Shown: positions 49,763 through 58,730, counted from the first letter of the stretch. The stretch: DNA of 64,000 nt from Mycobacterium lehmannii (GCF_002245535.1 NZ_NKCN01000026.1:1-64000), one strand, 5' to 3'. Made by a program: numbers and translations. The notes: generated from the letters alone by a model not told the origin.

Positions 49763-50965
49763 GTGAAGCGCTCTGCACACTCGATGTTCGTCATGGCCGT
49801 GATCATCCTGGCGGTGAGCGCGGTCGTGATCGCCCCGGTACGCCCCGCTCCGCCGCCCTCACCGGCTCCCGTCGTGCGGCTGGTCGCGTCCGCGCAAACG
49901 ACGTCACCGGTGGTGCGAACCGGCCCCTCAGTCCCCGATCTCGAGCTGCCCGAGTTGCTGATCTGGTGGCTCGAGCGCATCGTCGTGCCGCCGAGCGCGG
50001 GCGCTTCGTTCCCTGCACCCGACTTCCCGAACGTCGTGGGCGGCAATTCGATCGACAGCACGATCAAGAACGTCTACAACGCGATAGAACCGTGGGTGGA
50101 ATGGGGCTTCGACGTGGCCGCATACGCCGTCGGCTGGGTTCCCTACGTCGGCTGGCTCGCCCCGCAGATCGAGATCTTCTACAACTTCGGCGAACGCATC
50201 GTGCGCAGCATCACGTTCAATATCGCCGACTGGCTCGGCGGGAACATCAGCTTCTGGGACGGGCTGGTCAACGTCGCCGTCGACACCATCAACTCGTTCA
50301 TCTTCCTGGCCAACGACCAGCTCGCTTTCTGGCTCCCGCCACTCCCGCCGATCCCGCCGATCGGTCCGTTCGCTGCAGAAGCGGCCGAGGTTGGGCTGCA
50401 GATATCTTCGCTCGACGAATCGACCCCGCCCGTCGAAGCCAAGGTGGACCAAGACGACGTGCTGGACGAAGGTGTCAAGGATGGCGACGAGACGCTCACC
50501 CAGCGTCAAGGCATCGTCCAAGAGGGCGTCAGCGAAATCGACGGCGAGGTCGTCGGCGAACTCTCCGATCTCGACGGGGGCCAGATCGAACAGGTGCCTG
50601 CGACCGACAAGCTCGAGGTCGAACCGAGCGTCAGCCGGCTGACCGAGGGCGAAACGCTTGACGGTGACGACGATCCGATGACCACCCCCACCACGGCGAC
50701 GTCTGGAACCGTTCAGGCGCAGGGCGAGATCCGTGCATCGGCGATCGCCACACCGACGGGCACGTCCAATGGGCAGAACCTGAACGGACCGTCGAGCGGC
50801 GAGGTGAAGAACGACCTCACGGATCCGTCGACGCAGTCGCCGGCACCTGCGTTGTCGTCGCCTCAGCCGCCCTCGTCGCAGGATGCGGGCGGGGACCCGG
50901 GTGCGCAGGCCGACCCGAAACCGGACGCGGACGACGACACAGGGGCCGGGGCCGCTACTTCGTAG
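49763..50965 (+). CDS. Exported mycobacterial protein with Trp-rich core and disordered acidic tail
   Basis: The protein has 400 residues from GTG 49763, which follows GGGAGGACGAT, an excellent ribosome-binding site; ATG 49712 gives a longer but less likely start. Residues 1-30 are a signal sequence or anchor (KRSAHSMFVMAVIILAVSAVVIA). The core (about 55-210) is rich in Trp and aromatic residues (LPELLIWWLERIVVP, GWVPYVGWLAPQIEIFYNFG). Such cores are common to large exported mycobacterial proteins and PE/PPE extensions. The C-terminal half is acidic, Pro/Ser-rich and disordered. The function is unknown. It stands where M. tuberculosis has PE12, as I recall. Confidence 0.8.
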   Translation: MKRSAHSMFVMAVIILAVSAVVIAPVRPAPPPSPAPVVRLVASAQTTSPVVRTGPSVPDLELPELLIWWLERIVVPPSAGASFPAPDFPNVVGGNSIDSTIKNVYNAIEPWVEWGFDVAAYAVGWVPYVGWLAPQIEIFYNFGERIVRSITFNIADWLGGNISFWDGLVNVAVDTINSFIFLANDQLAFWLPPLPPIPPIGPFAAEAAEVGLQISSLDESTPPVEAKVDQDDVLDEGVKDGDETLTQRQGIVQEGVSEIDGEVVGELSDLDGGQIEQVPATDKLEVEPSVSRLTEGETLDGDDDPMTTPTTATSGTVQAQGEIRASAIATPTGTSNGQNLNGPSSGEVKNDLTDPSTQSPAPALSSPQPPSSQDAGGDPGAQADPKPDADDDTGAGAATS

Positions 50966-51313
50966 TCAAGCCTTCACCGCTGCCCGTAGCACCGCCGCGG
51001 GCGGCAGAGTGCCGCACACGATGAGCAGCAGGGCCGCGTATTCCATGACGCCGGCCCCGCCGAAGATCACGTCGTCCCCCGGCCCGGCCAGCGTCATCAC
51101 CGCCACCGTCAACAGCCAGGTCCACAACGGAAGGGCGGCGACCCGCGGCGACGACGTCCAGTGCAGCGCGGCCCACACCAGCGCGGCGTTGACCAGGCCG
51201 GCGATCAGTGCGCTGATCGGGAAGGGAATGGACCCGAGGCGGAGGGGAAGGAACATGGCCGAAGCGATGGCACACAACACCCCATCGATGGCCAGCAGCG
51301 TCAGGACCGCCAC
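50966..51313 (-). CDS. Small integral membrane protein (Rv1171-like)
   Basis: The protein has 115 residues from GTG 51313, or up to 151 from TTG 51421. Four hydrophobic helices begin at VAVLTLLAIDG. The frame upstream overlaps the 35-residue reading frame that ends at 51346. The bases ACCTGACC there look like a lost ATGA overlap (CTG in place of ATG), so the true start may be at about 51349 by reinitiation. The function is unknown. The product lies between mshB and fbiC-side genes as Rv1171 does. Its stop meets the stop of the convergent exported protein. Confidence 0.75.
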   Translation of the reverse strand: MAVLTLLAIDGVLCAIASAMFLPLRLGSIPFPISALIAGLVNAALVWAALHWTSSPRVAALPLWTWLLTVAVMTLAGPGDDVIFGGAGVMEYAALLLIVCGTLPPAAVLRAAVKA

Positions 51314-51345
51314 GCTTCGAGGCCCGGCGGTGGTGGTGAGCGAGG

Positions 51346-51453
51346 TCAGGTCGGGATGCTGTCCAGCATGCCGGTGAGGGAACCGATCACCCACTGCAGG
51401 CTGTCGAACCGGTCCTGCCAATGCTGCAGGTTGGGATCGAGATCTGGATCCAT
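51346..51453 (-). CDS. 35-residue conserved-looking small protein upstream of the Rv1171-like gene
   Basis: ATG 51453, preceded by GAAGGGACGGCAC, opens 35 codons ending TGA at 51346. The product starts MDPDLDPNLQHWQDRFDSLQ and ends GMLDSIPT, a soluble amphipathic helix with Trp and acidic residues. Amino-acid use looks like real protein, and its end is next to the uncertain start of the membrane-protein gene. This suggests translational coupling between the two. I know no named family. Confidence 0.6.
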   Translation of the reverse strand: MDPDLDPNLQHWQDRFDSLQWVIGSLTGMLDSIPT

Positions 51454-51498
51454 GTGCCGTCCCTTCGTCGCGCCGCCGACTGCGGGCGAGCTTACTCC

Positions 51499-52401
51499 CT
51501 ATCGCCGCCGCGATTGAAGGTCCAGTCCGGCGAGGAGGTCGGTTTCCCAGCCTTGGCTGTCGCGTTCACCGGCCGTACCCGCGGCCAGAACGTAGTGCTC
51601 GACCCCGCCGACCGGTAGCGCGATGTTGTTCGACAGCGCGAAGAAGCGATCGTTCGGGGCGACGGTGATCTGCGTGGCGTGCGCGCGCATCGCCGCCACC
51701 TTGGCGCTCAACTGTCCGGGATCGTCGATCGCCGCGTCGATCTCGTCGTCGGGGTAGCCGAACGGCACCTCGTCCACGGTCACCCGGATCCACTCGGCGG
51801 GTGCGTCGTCGATCCCGGCGAGCCCCTCGGCGATCGCGGCCTTGGACGTCACCGCCCAGTAGACCTTCGGCACGGCCCACGGCTCGCCAGGAAACTCCGA
51901 CTCTTCGGCGGCGGCCACGGCGGCCATCGTCACCTCATGGGTGTGGATGTGGTCGGGATGGCCGTAACCCCCTTGCGGGTCGTAGGTGACGACGACGTGC
52001 GGGCGCAGCTCGTGGATGATGTCGACCAGCGCACCCACGGACTCGGCGGGATCGGCGTCGACGAACCTCTGGTGGTGCCGCCGCGGTGTGCCCGCCATCC
52101 CCGAGTCACGCCAGCGCCCGGCCCCGCCGAGGTACTCCGGTTCTTCGAGGCCCAGCGCGTTCAGCGCCGCCGTCAGCTCGCCGATGCGGTACCCGCCGAG
52201 CTGATCGGCCTCGTCCACGGCCAGGTGCGCCCACCGCTCGCCGATCACCTCACCCTCTTCGCCGAGCGTGCACGTCACGACGCGCACCTGCGCACCGCGG
52301 GCGACGTAGTGGGCGATCGTGGCGCCGGTGGTCAGCGTCTCGTCGTCGGGATGGGCGTGCACGAACAACAGCCGCCCACCGCTGTGGTCATCGCGTTCCA
52401 T
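51499..52401 (-). CDS. mshB: Mycothiol-pathway deacetylase MshB
   Basis: The protein has 300 residues from ATG 52401. LmbE/PIG-L-type zinc motifs are LLFVHAHPDDETLTTGA (His, Asp, Asp) and GYGHPDHIHTHEV (His). The Mycobacterium-type loop LGGYRIGELTAALNALG is also present. It removes acetate from GlcNAc-Ins to give GlcN-Ins, the precursor for MshC ligation in mycothiol synthesis, the main thiol buffer of mycobacteria. It follows lpqW by 55 bases on the same strand. Confidence 0.95.
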   Translation of the reverse strand: MERDDHSGGRLLFVHAHPDDETLTTGATIAHYVARGAQVRVVTCTLGEEGEVIGERWAHLAVDEADQLGGYRIGELTAALNALGLEEPEYLGGAGRWRDSGMAGTPRRHHQRFVDADPAESVGALVDIIHELRPHVVVTYDPQGGYGHPDHIHTHEVTMAAVAAAEESEFPGEPWAVPKVYWAVTSKAAIAEGLAGIDDAPAEWIRVTVDEVPFGYPDDEIDAAIDDPGQLSAKVAAMRAHATQITVAPNDRFFALSNNIALPVGGVEHYVLAAGTAGERDSQGWETDLLAGLDLQSRRR

Positions 52402-52456
52402 TCTCACCAGCTTGCCTGCCGGCCTGCACACACTCGCGAGGTGTCCCGGCGAGGCC

Positions 52457-54313
52457 CTACTGCTTGGTCTTCACCCATTCGCCGGCGTCACCGACGATGC
52501 CGACCGGCACGGCGCCGGACAGGCTGACGTTCTGCACGCTGGGGCCCGACGCCACGATCGTGGTGTCCTGCAGGATCGGCAGCACGGTCGCCATGTTCCA
52601 CAGGCGCGGTTCGACGGCGGTGATGACATCGGCGATGTCTTCGCTGCCGTCGAGCCCGGCGTCGATCTTCGGCTGGATGCTGCGATCGCAGATCCCGGTG
52701 ATGTTGCTGGGCGCCTGGACCAGTTCGTCCGATTCGGGTTCGGGTTGCGGGCTCGGCGTCGTGGCGGTGGGTGTAGGCCGCGTCGTACCCGGTGTCGGGG
52801 TGGCGCGAGGCGTCGTCCTGGGACCGGGTTGGGCCGTCGCCACCGGCGTCGCCTCCAGCGCTCGGCAGCCGTAGCGCGACGCCAGCGACGTGGCCAGATC
52901 CCCGCCAGCCTGATTCCAGCCCACCACCGCGTCGACCCGGTTGTTGGGCAACGCATCGTCGTACAGAGCCACGGGGTCGAGCGCCGACACCGATGCTGCG
53001 ATGCCGACGTTGCGCAGCTGGTCGGCCGCGGTGTTGGCCACGGCCACCGACGTCGGGTCGTTGGCTGCCACCCCGATCACCAACGCCAACGGTTCACCGT
53101 CCTTGGCAATGCGCCCGCGGTCGCCGTCCGGCGGAGGGCTCCCGGGCGTGGGCGGCGCACTGGTCACGACCGGTTCCAGCTCGTATCCCGCGTCGGCCAG
53201 TAACCCGAGGGCGTCCTCCTTGGCCATCGCGGGCGGTGCCGTGGGGACGTAACCCGGATCCGACGGTGAGCGCACCTGAGCCTGAGCCAACGTCACCGTG
53301 TTGTCGTCGCCCGCGCCGACGGCGGCGAGAAGGTCGACGTCGAGCAGCCCCAGGATCGCCTTGCGCACCTGCGAATCGCGCAACGCGGGCTGCTGAGCCC
53401 GCAGACTCAACCGCATCACACGCGGCGTGACGATCCGCGCCGTGCGCACGTCGGGGATCGCGGACAGTTGGGCGAACACGGCCGACCCGCCGTGCACTTG
53501 GGCGACCTGCGTGTCGCCGTTGCGGATCGAATCCGCCAGTGCCGCCGAGTCGCCACCCCTGCGGAACAACACCTGATCGGGTTTCGCCGGAGGGCCCCAG
53601 TACCGGTCGTTGCGGGCCAGCAGAATTTCGTCGCGCTGGGGGTCGATGTTCTCGACGCGGAACTGACCGCCCGTCACGGGCAGCGCCCGCGCCAGACCCG
53701 CGGCGAATCCGCCAGGCACATCCTTGACGATGTGCGCCGGGAGGATGTCGTTGAACAACTCGCGCCACGCCGGATACGGCTGCGAGAACGTCACGACCGC
53801 GGTCTTGCCGCCTTCGACCGACTGCACGCCGGTGATCAGGTCGTAGCCCGCCGGGTCGACGACCCCGGGTTGGCTGACCATCTGCTGCCACAGGTACCAG
53901 TAGTCGTCGGCGGCGATGGGCGCGTTGTCGGTCCACGACGCCTCGGGGCGGATCTTGTAGGTGACGGTGAACGGGTCTCGGCTCGTCACCTCTGCTGTTT
54001 CCAGCAGTGTGGTGTCGAGCTCCCACCGCGACCCGGTCGGGGTCTTCGGATCGGCGATGGGCCGGAAGGAACTGGGGAGCACGAGCGAGCTGATCGCCGC
54101 GTTGACGGGCGACTGGTCGGACAATAGATGCGGATTGAAGCCGGGGCCGATCCAGTCGATCGCCATGATGATCTGCGTCGCCTTCAACGGAGGAGGCGGC
54201 GGCTGCTGCTGCGTATCGGTGCTCTGCGGCGCGGGCGGCGGGCTGACGGTGCAGGCGGCCAGCAGTGTCACCATCGCGGACAACGTGGCGATGACGCGTC
54301 GGGGGCCGGGCAC
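52457..54313 (-). CDS. lpqW: Lipoprotein LpqW, lipoglycan synthesis control
   Basis: The protein has 618 residues from GTG 54313. The lipobox LLAAC is at about residues 19-23 after a short basic start. The rest is an extracellular solute-binding (SBP_5, oligopeptide-like) fold with FNPHLL, YKIRPEASWTDNAPIAADD and YNAH-type segments replaced by mycobacterial ones. A Thr/Pro-rich insert lies at about 510-550. LpqW is known to steer PIM intermediates toward LM/LAM in the mycobacterial membrane rather than to import peptides. The gene sits downstream of typA by 56 bases. Confidence 0.93.
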   Translation of the reverse strand: MPGPRRVIATLSAMVTLLAACTVSPPPAPQSTDTQQQPPPPPLKATQIIMAIDWIGPGFNPHLLSDQSPVNAAISSLVLPSSFRPIADPKTPTGSRWELDTTLLETAEVTSRDPFTVTYKIRPEASWTDNAPIAADDYWYLWQQMVSQPGVVDPAGYDLITGVQSVEGGKTAVVTFSQPYPAWRELFNDILPAHIVKDVPGGFAAGLARALPVTGGQFRVENIDPQRDEILLARNDRYWGPPAKPDQVLFRRGGDSAALADSIRNGDTQVAQVHGGSAVFAQLSAIPDVRTARIVTPRVMRLSLRAQQPALRDSQVRKAILGLLDVDLLAAVGAGDDNTVTLAQAQVRSPSDPGYVPTAPPAMAKEDALGLLADAGYELEPVVTSAPPTPGSPPPDGDRGRIAKDGEPLALVIGVAANDPTSVAVANTAADQLRNVGIAASVSALDPVALYDDALPNNRVDAVVGWNQAGGDLATSLASRYGCRALEATPVATAQPGPRTTPRATPTPGTTRPTPTATTPSPQPEPESDELVQAPSNITGICDRSIQPKIDAGLDGSEDIADVITAVEPRLWNMATVLPILQDTTIVASGPSVQNVSLSGAVPVGIVGDAGEWVKTKQ

Positions 54314-54369
54314 GCCCAACAGGGTATCGGGCAACTTCGAGGCGCCCGCCCGATCGGCGACCGTCGGTT

Positions 54370-56259
54370 TCAGCCGCGGGCCTTCGCGCGCGCCTTGGCC
54401 CTGGCGCGCAGGCTCGCGTTCAACTCCACCTTGCGCACGCGGACGACCTCGGGGGTGACCTCGACGCATTCGTCTTCGGCGCAGAACTCCATGGCTTGTT
54501 CCAGGGTCAGTTCCAGCGGCCGGGCCAGGGTTTCGATGACGTCGGCCGTCGAGCTGCGCATGTTGGTGAGCTTCTTTTCCCGGGTTACGTTGACGTCGAG
54601 ATCCTCGGCGCGCGGGTTGATGCCAACGACCTGACCTTCGTAGGTGTCCTGGCCGGGCTCGACGAAGAACTGGCCGCGGTCGGCGAGCTGGATCATCGCG
54701 AACGGCGTGATCTGACCGCTGCGGTCGGAGACGAGCGAGCCGCTGTGCCGGGCGCGGATCTCCCCCGCCCACGGCCGGTAGCCGTCGAAGACGGCGTTGG
54801 CGATGCCGGTGCCGCGGGTGATAGTCAAAAAGTCGGTGCGGAAACCGATGAGCCCGCGGCTCGGCACGACGAAATCCATCCGCACCCAGCCCGCGGCGTG
54901 GTTGGTCATGTCCTCCATGCGGCCCTTGCGTGCGGCCATCAGCTGCGTGATGGCGCCGACGAACTCCTCGGGACAGTCGATGGTCATCGCTTCGTACGGC
55001 TCGTGCAGCTTGCCGTCGATGGTGCGGGTCACGACCTGCGGCTTGCCGACGGTCAGCTCGAAACCCTCGCGGCGCATCTGTTCGACGAGCACGGCCAGCG
55101 CCAGTTCGCCGCGGCCCTGCACCTCCCACGCGTCGGGCCTGCCGATGTCGACCACCTTGATCGACACGTTGCCGACCAGTTCCTGGTCCAGGCGGCTTCG
55201 CACCATCCGCGCGGTGAGCTTGTGGCCGGACACCTTGCCCGCCAGCGGTGAGGTGTTGGTGCCGATGGTGACCGAGATGGCCGGCTCGTCGACGCTGATG
55301 CGCGGCAGCGCGTGCGCGTGGTCCGGATCGGCGAGCGTGTCGCCGATCATGATCTCGGGCATGCCTGCGACGGCGACGATGTCGCCGGCGATGGCCTCGT
55401 CGGTCGGATTGCGTTCGACGCCGACGGTGGCCAGCAGCTCGGTGATCTTGGCGTTCGTGACGACCGGTACTCCGTCGACCTCGCGCATCCAGGCGACCTG
55501 CTGGCCCTTGCGCAGCTTGCCGTTGTAGATGCGGATCAGCGCCAGGCGGCCCAGGAACGCCGAGGCGTCGAGGTTGGTGACCAGCGCCTGCAGCGGGGCC
55601 TCGGGGTCCCCGGTGGGCGGCGGGATGTGCTCCATCAGCACGTCGAACAGCGGGTCGAGGTTGGTGCCGTCCGGGTTCTCGCCGTTGGCGGGCTCGGTGG
55701 TGCTGGCGATGCCGGCCCGGCCCGACGCGTACAGCGTCGGCAGGCCGAGCGCCTCCTCCGCGGCCTTCTGCGCTTCTTCGTCGAGGTCCGATGCGACATC
55801 GAGCAGCAGGTCGTGGCTGTCGGAGACGACCTCGCCGATCCGGGCGTCGGGGCGGTCGGTCTTGTTGACCACCAGGATCACCGGCAGATGGGCGGCCAGC
55901 GCCTTGCGCAGCACGAAGCGGGTCTGCGGCAGCGGCCCCTCGGACGCGTCGACCAGCAGCAGCACACCGTCGACCATGGACAGCCCGCGTTCGACCTCGC
56001 CGCCGAAATCGGCGTGTCCCGGTGTGTCGATGACGTTGATGACGGTCACGTTGCCGTCGGCGTGATGCCGGTGCACCGCGGTGTTCTTGGCGAGGATCGT
56101 GATGCCTTTTTCGCGCTCGAGATCACCGGAGTCCATGATGCGTTCGGTGGCGTCGTCACCACGGTGTGTGAGCGCGCCCGACTGACGCAGCATGGCGTCG
56201 ACCAGGGTCGTCTTCCCGTGGTCGACGTGTGCCACGATGGCGACGTTCCTAAAATCCAC
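54370..56259 (-). CDS. typA: Ribosome-associated GTPase TypA/BipA
   Basis: The protein has 629 residues from GTG 56259, which gives DFRNVAIVAHVDHGKTT like the family; GTG 56292 adds 11 unlike residues. G1 is AHVDHGKTTL, G3 DTPGHADF and G4 VNKTDRPDA. Domain V and the C-terminal BipA-specific region (ADRGQFFVEPGQDTYEG, then NMRSSTADVIETL) are complete. A basic Arg/Ala/Lys tail ends the protein. TypA binds ribosomes and assists assembly or translation under stress and cold. It is the first gene of the typA-lpqW-mshB run. Confidence 0.96.
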   Translation of the reverse strand: MDFRNVAIVAHVDHGKTTLVDAMLRQSGALTHRGDDATERIMDSGDLEREKGITILAKNTAVHRHHADGNVTVINVIDTPGHADFGGEVERGLSMVDGVLLLVDASEGPLPQTRFVLRKALAAHLPVILVVNKTDRPDARIGEVVSDSHDLLLDVASDLDEEAQKAAEEALGLPTLYASGRAGIASTTEPANGENPDGTNLDPLFDVLMEHIPPPTGDPEAPLQALVTNLDASAFLGRLALIRIYNGKLRKGQQVAWMREVDGVPVVTNAKITELLATVGVERNPTDEAIAGDIVAVAGMPEIMIGDTLADPDHAHALPRISVDEPAISVTIGTNTSPLAGKVSGHKLTARMVRSRLDQELVGNVSIKVVDIGRPDAWEVQGRGELALAVLVEQMRREGFELTVGKPQVVTRTIDGKLHEPYEAMTIDCPEEFVGAITQLMAARKGRMEDMTNHAAGWVRMDFVVPSRGLIGFRTDFLTITRGTGIANAVFDGYRPWAGEIRARHSGSLVSDRSGQITPFAMIQLADRGQFFVEPGQDTYEGQVVGINPRAEDLDVNVTREKKLTNMRSSTADVIETLARPLELTLEQAMEFCAEDECVEVTPEVVRVRKVELNASLRARAKARAKARG

Positions 56260-56314
56260 TTCGAGATTGTCGCAGTGCGGTCGGCCGATCACGAAAACGA
56301 GAGATGTCCGTCAC

Positions 56315-56485
56315 TTGAAGCCCAGCAAGCTCGCCGACCTCAAGCCGAAGAAGAAGTGCTGTCGCAGCAAGCCTCGCTGCAAGCGCTGCCCGGTCGTCGT
56401 CCAAAAGGTGCGCAAGGCGGAACTCAACGGTCTGCGCGGCAAAGACCTGGCGAAGGTGCACAAGCGGGCGCGCAAGATCAAGTAG
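56315..56485 (+). CDS. Small basic cysteine-cluster protein
   Basis: The protein has 56 residues if started at TTG 56315; no ATG or GTG fits. KPKKKCCRSKPRCKRCPVVV holds four cysteines in a CCx6Cx2C pattern within a Lys/Arg-rich context, suited to binding metal and nucleic acid. The C-terminal VHKRARKIK is basic too. This pattern is familiar among unnamed actinobacterial proteins. It diverges from typA, whose start is 55 bases away, so both may share control. No ribosome-binding site is visible, so translation may be leaderless. Confidence 0.65.
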   Translation: MKPSKLADLKPKKKCCRSKPRCKRCPVVVQKVRKAELNGLRGKDLAKVHKRARKIK

Positions 56486-56559
56486 TCCGGAGCTCACAGC
56501 GTTTGCGCAGGTGCGGTGACTACCGTCGACCTCGTTACCCGAGGGAGGGAGACGGGGTC

Positions 56560-56823
56560 ATGATGATCTTCGAGATCCTCACCGTGGTGCTCATCGGAGT
56601 GCTGGCGGCCGCCGCAGTCGCGGCGATCTACATCGGACTGCTCAACTGGATGGGCGCCGCTTTCGTGGTGCGATGCGCGACCTGTCACCACCTGACGCTG
56701 TCGTCGACCACCGCATCGCGCGAATCCTGCGTGCACTGCCGGCATCCGGCGCTGCTGCACCCCATCTACGCGATGCATCACCAACCGGCGGTGCGCGTCG
56801 TCCGCGACGGCTTGCGTTACTGA
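56560..56823 (+). CDS. Small membrane protein with zinc-ribbon-like cysteine pairs
   Basis: The protein has 87 residues from ATG 56560 (a second ATG follows at 56563), with GAGGGAGGGAGACGGG upstream. Residues 3-33 are one long hydrophobic helix. Then CATCHH and CVHCRH form a CxxC...CxxC zinc-knuckle with extra His, facing the cytoplasm if the N-terminus is outside. The function is unknown. The last 7 bases overlap the end of mutT2 on the other strand. Confidence 0.75.
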   Translation: MMIFEILTVVLIGVLAAAAVAAIYIGLLNWMGAAFVVRCATCHHLTLSSTTASRESCVHCRHPALLHPIYAMHHQPAVRVVRDGLRY

Positions 56824-57221
56824 CCCCCCAGCGCCAGGCGCAGCTCCGGCACCCACGCGCGGTCGGCGGGCACCCATGCGACGCCGTCGAGTTCGTCGAA
56901 GCTGATCCAGCGCAGGGCGCGGTGGTCGTTGGGGTGCAGGGTCCCGCCGGTCTGGGTGACGCGGTAGGCGCGCAGAACCGTGGTCGCTGTCAGTGCGACG
57001 TCGTCGCCGATCCGCGCACCGACGTCGACGACGACGCCCAACTCCTCGTGCAATTCGCGGGCCAGCGCGGCTTCGTCGGTCTCCCCGGCGGCCACTTTGC
57101 CACCGGGCAGTTCCCACAGCCCGGCGAGTTCTGCGGGCCGGTCGCGTTGGGCGACGAGCAGCAAGTCCTCGTTGATGAGGGCGCCGGCGACGACGATCTG
57201 GTTCGACATCTGGTTCGACAC
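56817..57221 (-). CDS. mutT2: NUDIX nucleotide pyrophosphatase MutT2
   Basis: This 134-residue protein starts NQIVVAGALI after a duplicated MSNQ. The NUDIX box spans LPGGKVAAGETDEAALA and RELHEELG, with the REx2EE residues intact. AQRDRPAELAGLWELPGG before it is the MutT-type substrate loop. It hydrolyses oxidised or methylated dNTPs such as 8-oxo-dGTP or 5-methyl-dCTP to monophosphates, limiting mutation. Orthologue Rv1160. Divergent from the pterin dehydratase gene, 27 bases between starts. Confidence 0.9.
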   Translation of the reverse strand: MSNQMSNQIVVAGALINEDLLLVAQRDRPAELAGLWELPGGKVAAGETDEAALARELHEELGVVVDVGARIGDDVALTATTVLRAYRVTQTGGTLHPNDHRALRWISFDELDGVAWVPADRAWVPELRLALGGQ

Positions 57222-57248
57222 TGCGACCGAAGGTATACCGTCGAACCC

Positions 57249-57533
57249 ATGGCTGTGTTAACGGACGAACAAGTAGACGCCGCACTGCCCGATCTGCCCG
57301 GCTGGGAGCGAGCCGACGGCGCCCTGCGACGCTCGATCAAGTTCCCCGCGTTTCTCGACGGCATCGACGCGGTACGCCGGGTCGGTGAGCACGCGGAGTC
57401 CAAGGATCACCACCCCGATATCGACATCCGCTGGCGGACAGTGACTTTCGCGCTGGTGACACATTCCGAGGGCGGCATCACCGACAAGGACGTCGAGATG
57501 GCCAAAGACATCAACGGGATCGTCGGCCAGTAG
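57249..57533 (+). CDS. Pterin-4a-carbinolamine dehydratase family protein (Rv1159A-like)
   Basis: The protein has 94 residues from ATG 57249. The PCD motif EHAESKDHHPDIDIRW contains the catalytic His-His-Pro set, with the following Trp and the downstream THSEGGITDKD. It would dehydrate 4a-hydroxytetrahydropterin. In mycobacteria, which lack obvious aromatic hydroxylases, its physiological partner is unclear. It converges with pimE and overlaps it by 23 bases. Confidence 0.92.
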   Translation: MAVLTDEQVDAALPDLPGWERADGALRRSIKFPAFLDGIDAVRRVGEHAESKDHHPDIDIRWRTVTFALVTHSEGGITDKDVEMAKDINGIVGQ

Positions 57534-58671
57534 CGGCGATCCAGGCCAGCGTCGCCAGCGTGGCGACGATGTAGATCAACCCCGCCCACGCCAGATACCA
57601 GGGTCGCGGGATCACCCAGATCGTCGGCTGCGCGAAGCTCAGCAGCCACGGAACCCCGATCAGGGTCAGGACGAGCCACCCCCACCCGAGCACCCGCGCG
57701 CCGAGACGGTCGCTCAACGGCCCGTGCAGCAACCAGATCATCAACGGGATCAGCCACACCCAGTGATGTGTCCACGAGATCGGTGAGAGCAGCAGACCGA
57801 ACAACTGCACCACGACGATCGCACCCAACCGATCGGAAGCGCCGCCGATCGCGCGCCACGCCACGACCGCCAGCCCCGCCGTCACCGCGATGCCCGCCAG
57901 GACCGCGGGCCCGTAACCCGCGTCGTGCCCGAGAATCCGCGATATCCCACCGCGCCACGACTGGTTGAACGACGTGCCGACCGGGCCGACACGATTGGCG
58001 TCACCGAGCAGTTCGGTGAAGTAGCGCCGGGTCTCCTCGCCGACAATCAGGGCCGAAATCCCCACGGTCGCAACGAATACGACCGCCGAAAAGATCACCG
58101 CACCCCATCGCCGCGCACCGAGGAAGTACAACCCCGAGACCGCGGGCGTCAGCTTCAACCCTGCCGCGACCCCGACCAGCAGGCCGGACAACCACCATCG
58201 CGTGCTGTACACCGCATAGAGAACCGCCAGCACGAGCACCACGTTGATCTGCCCGTAGTCGAAGGTGCTGCGCAGCGGTTCGAGCCAGATGCCGACCGCC
58301 GTCCACAGCATCGCGGTCCGCCGATCGCCGGAACCCAGGAGCCGCTGGCTGATGCGCACCACGCCGTATAGGGCGGCAATGATCCCGAGTTGCCACAGGA
58401 AGGCGACGAGGCCGAACGGCAACAGGTGAAGCGGATAGAACACCACCGCGGCGAACGGCGGATAGGTGAAAGGGAGGGGGAAGTCCGGCGTCTGCTCGGC
58501 ATAGACGTAGTCGTAGAGCGCGCCGGGTTGATCCAACGTGCCGGCACCTCCGACGTAGACGTGCAGGTCGACGAAGTTCGCGCCGTTGGGGACCAGATAG
58601 GTCCACGCCAGTCGTGCGGCGATGCTGATCACCAACAGCACGGGCGCCGCAGCGGCCAGTCGCTCGGCCAT
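57511..58671 (-). CDS. pimE: Polyprenol-phosphate-mannose alpha-1,2-mannosyltransferase PimE
   Basis: This 386-residue membrane protein has about ten helices, of the GT-C type (GT87). The catalytic aspartate lies in the first outer loop, in FVDLHVYVGG. QINVVLVLAVLYAVY and SPISWTHHWVW are further family signatures. It adds the fifth alpha-1,2-linked mannose to phosphatidylinositol mannosides on the outer face, using polyprenol-phosphate-mannose, and so commits PIM4 to PIM6. LpqW, encoded 3 kb away, acts at the same branch point. Confidence 0.94.
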   Translation of the reverse strand: MAERLAAAAPVLLVISIAARLAWTYLVPNGANFVDLHVYVGGAGTLDQPGALYDYVYAEQTPDFPLPFTYPPFAAVVFYPLHLLPFGLVAFLWQLGIIAALYGVVRISQRLLGSGDRRTAMLWTAVGIWLEPLRSTFDYGQINVVLVLAVLYAVYSTRWWLSGLLVGVAAGLKLTPAVSGLYFLGARRWGAVIFSAVVFVATVGISALIVGEETRRYFTELLGDANRVGPVGTSFNQSWRGGISRILGHDAGYGPAVLAGIAVTAGLAVVAWRAIGGASDRLGAIVVVQLFGLLLSPISWTHHWVWLIPLMIWLLHGPLSDRLGARVLGWGWLVLTLIGVPWLLSFAQPTIWVIPRPWYLAWAGLIYIVATLATLAWIAATGRRSR

Positions 58672-58730
58672 CCGCGACGTCGACGGGGCGGCGCTTGTCG
58701 AGGTGTCTATCCGCCCGACTCTATCGGCCG

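Noticed and set aside
49549..50067. Upstream extension of fbiC.
   Set aside because: The frame is open for 173 more codons but overlaps the divergent exported-protein gene and does not resemble FbiC. GTG 49548 gives the expected length.
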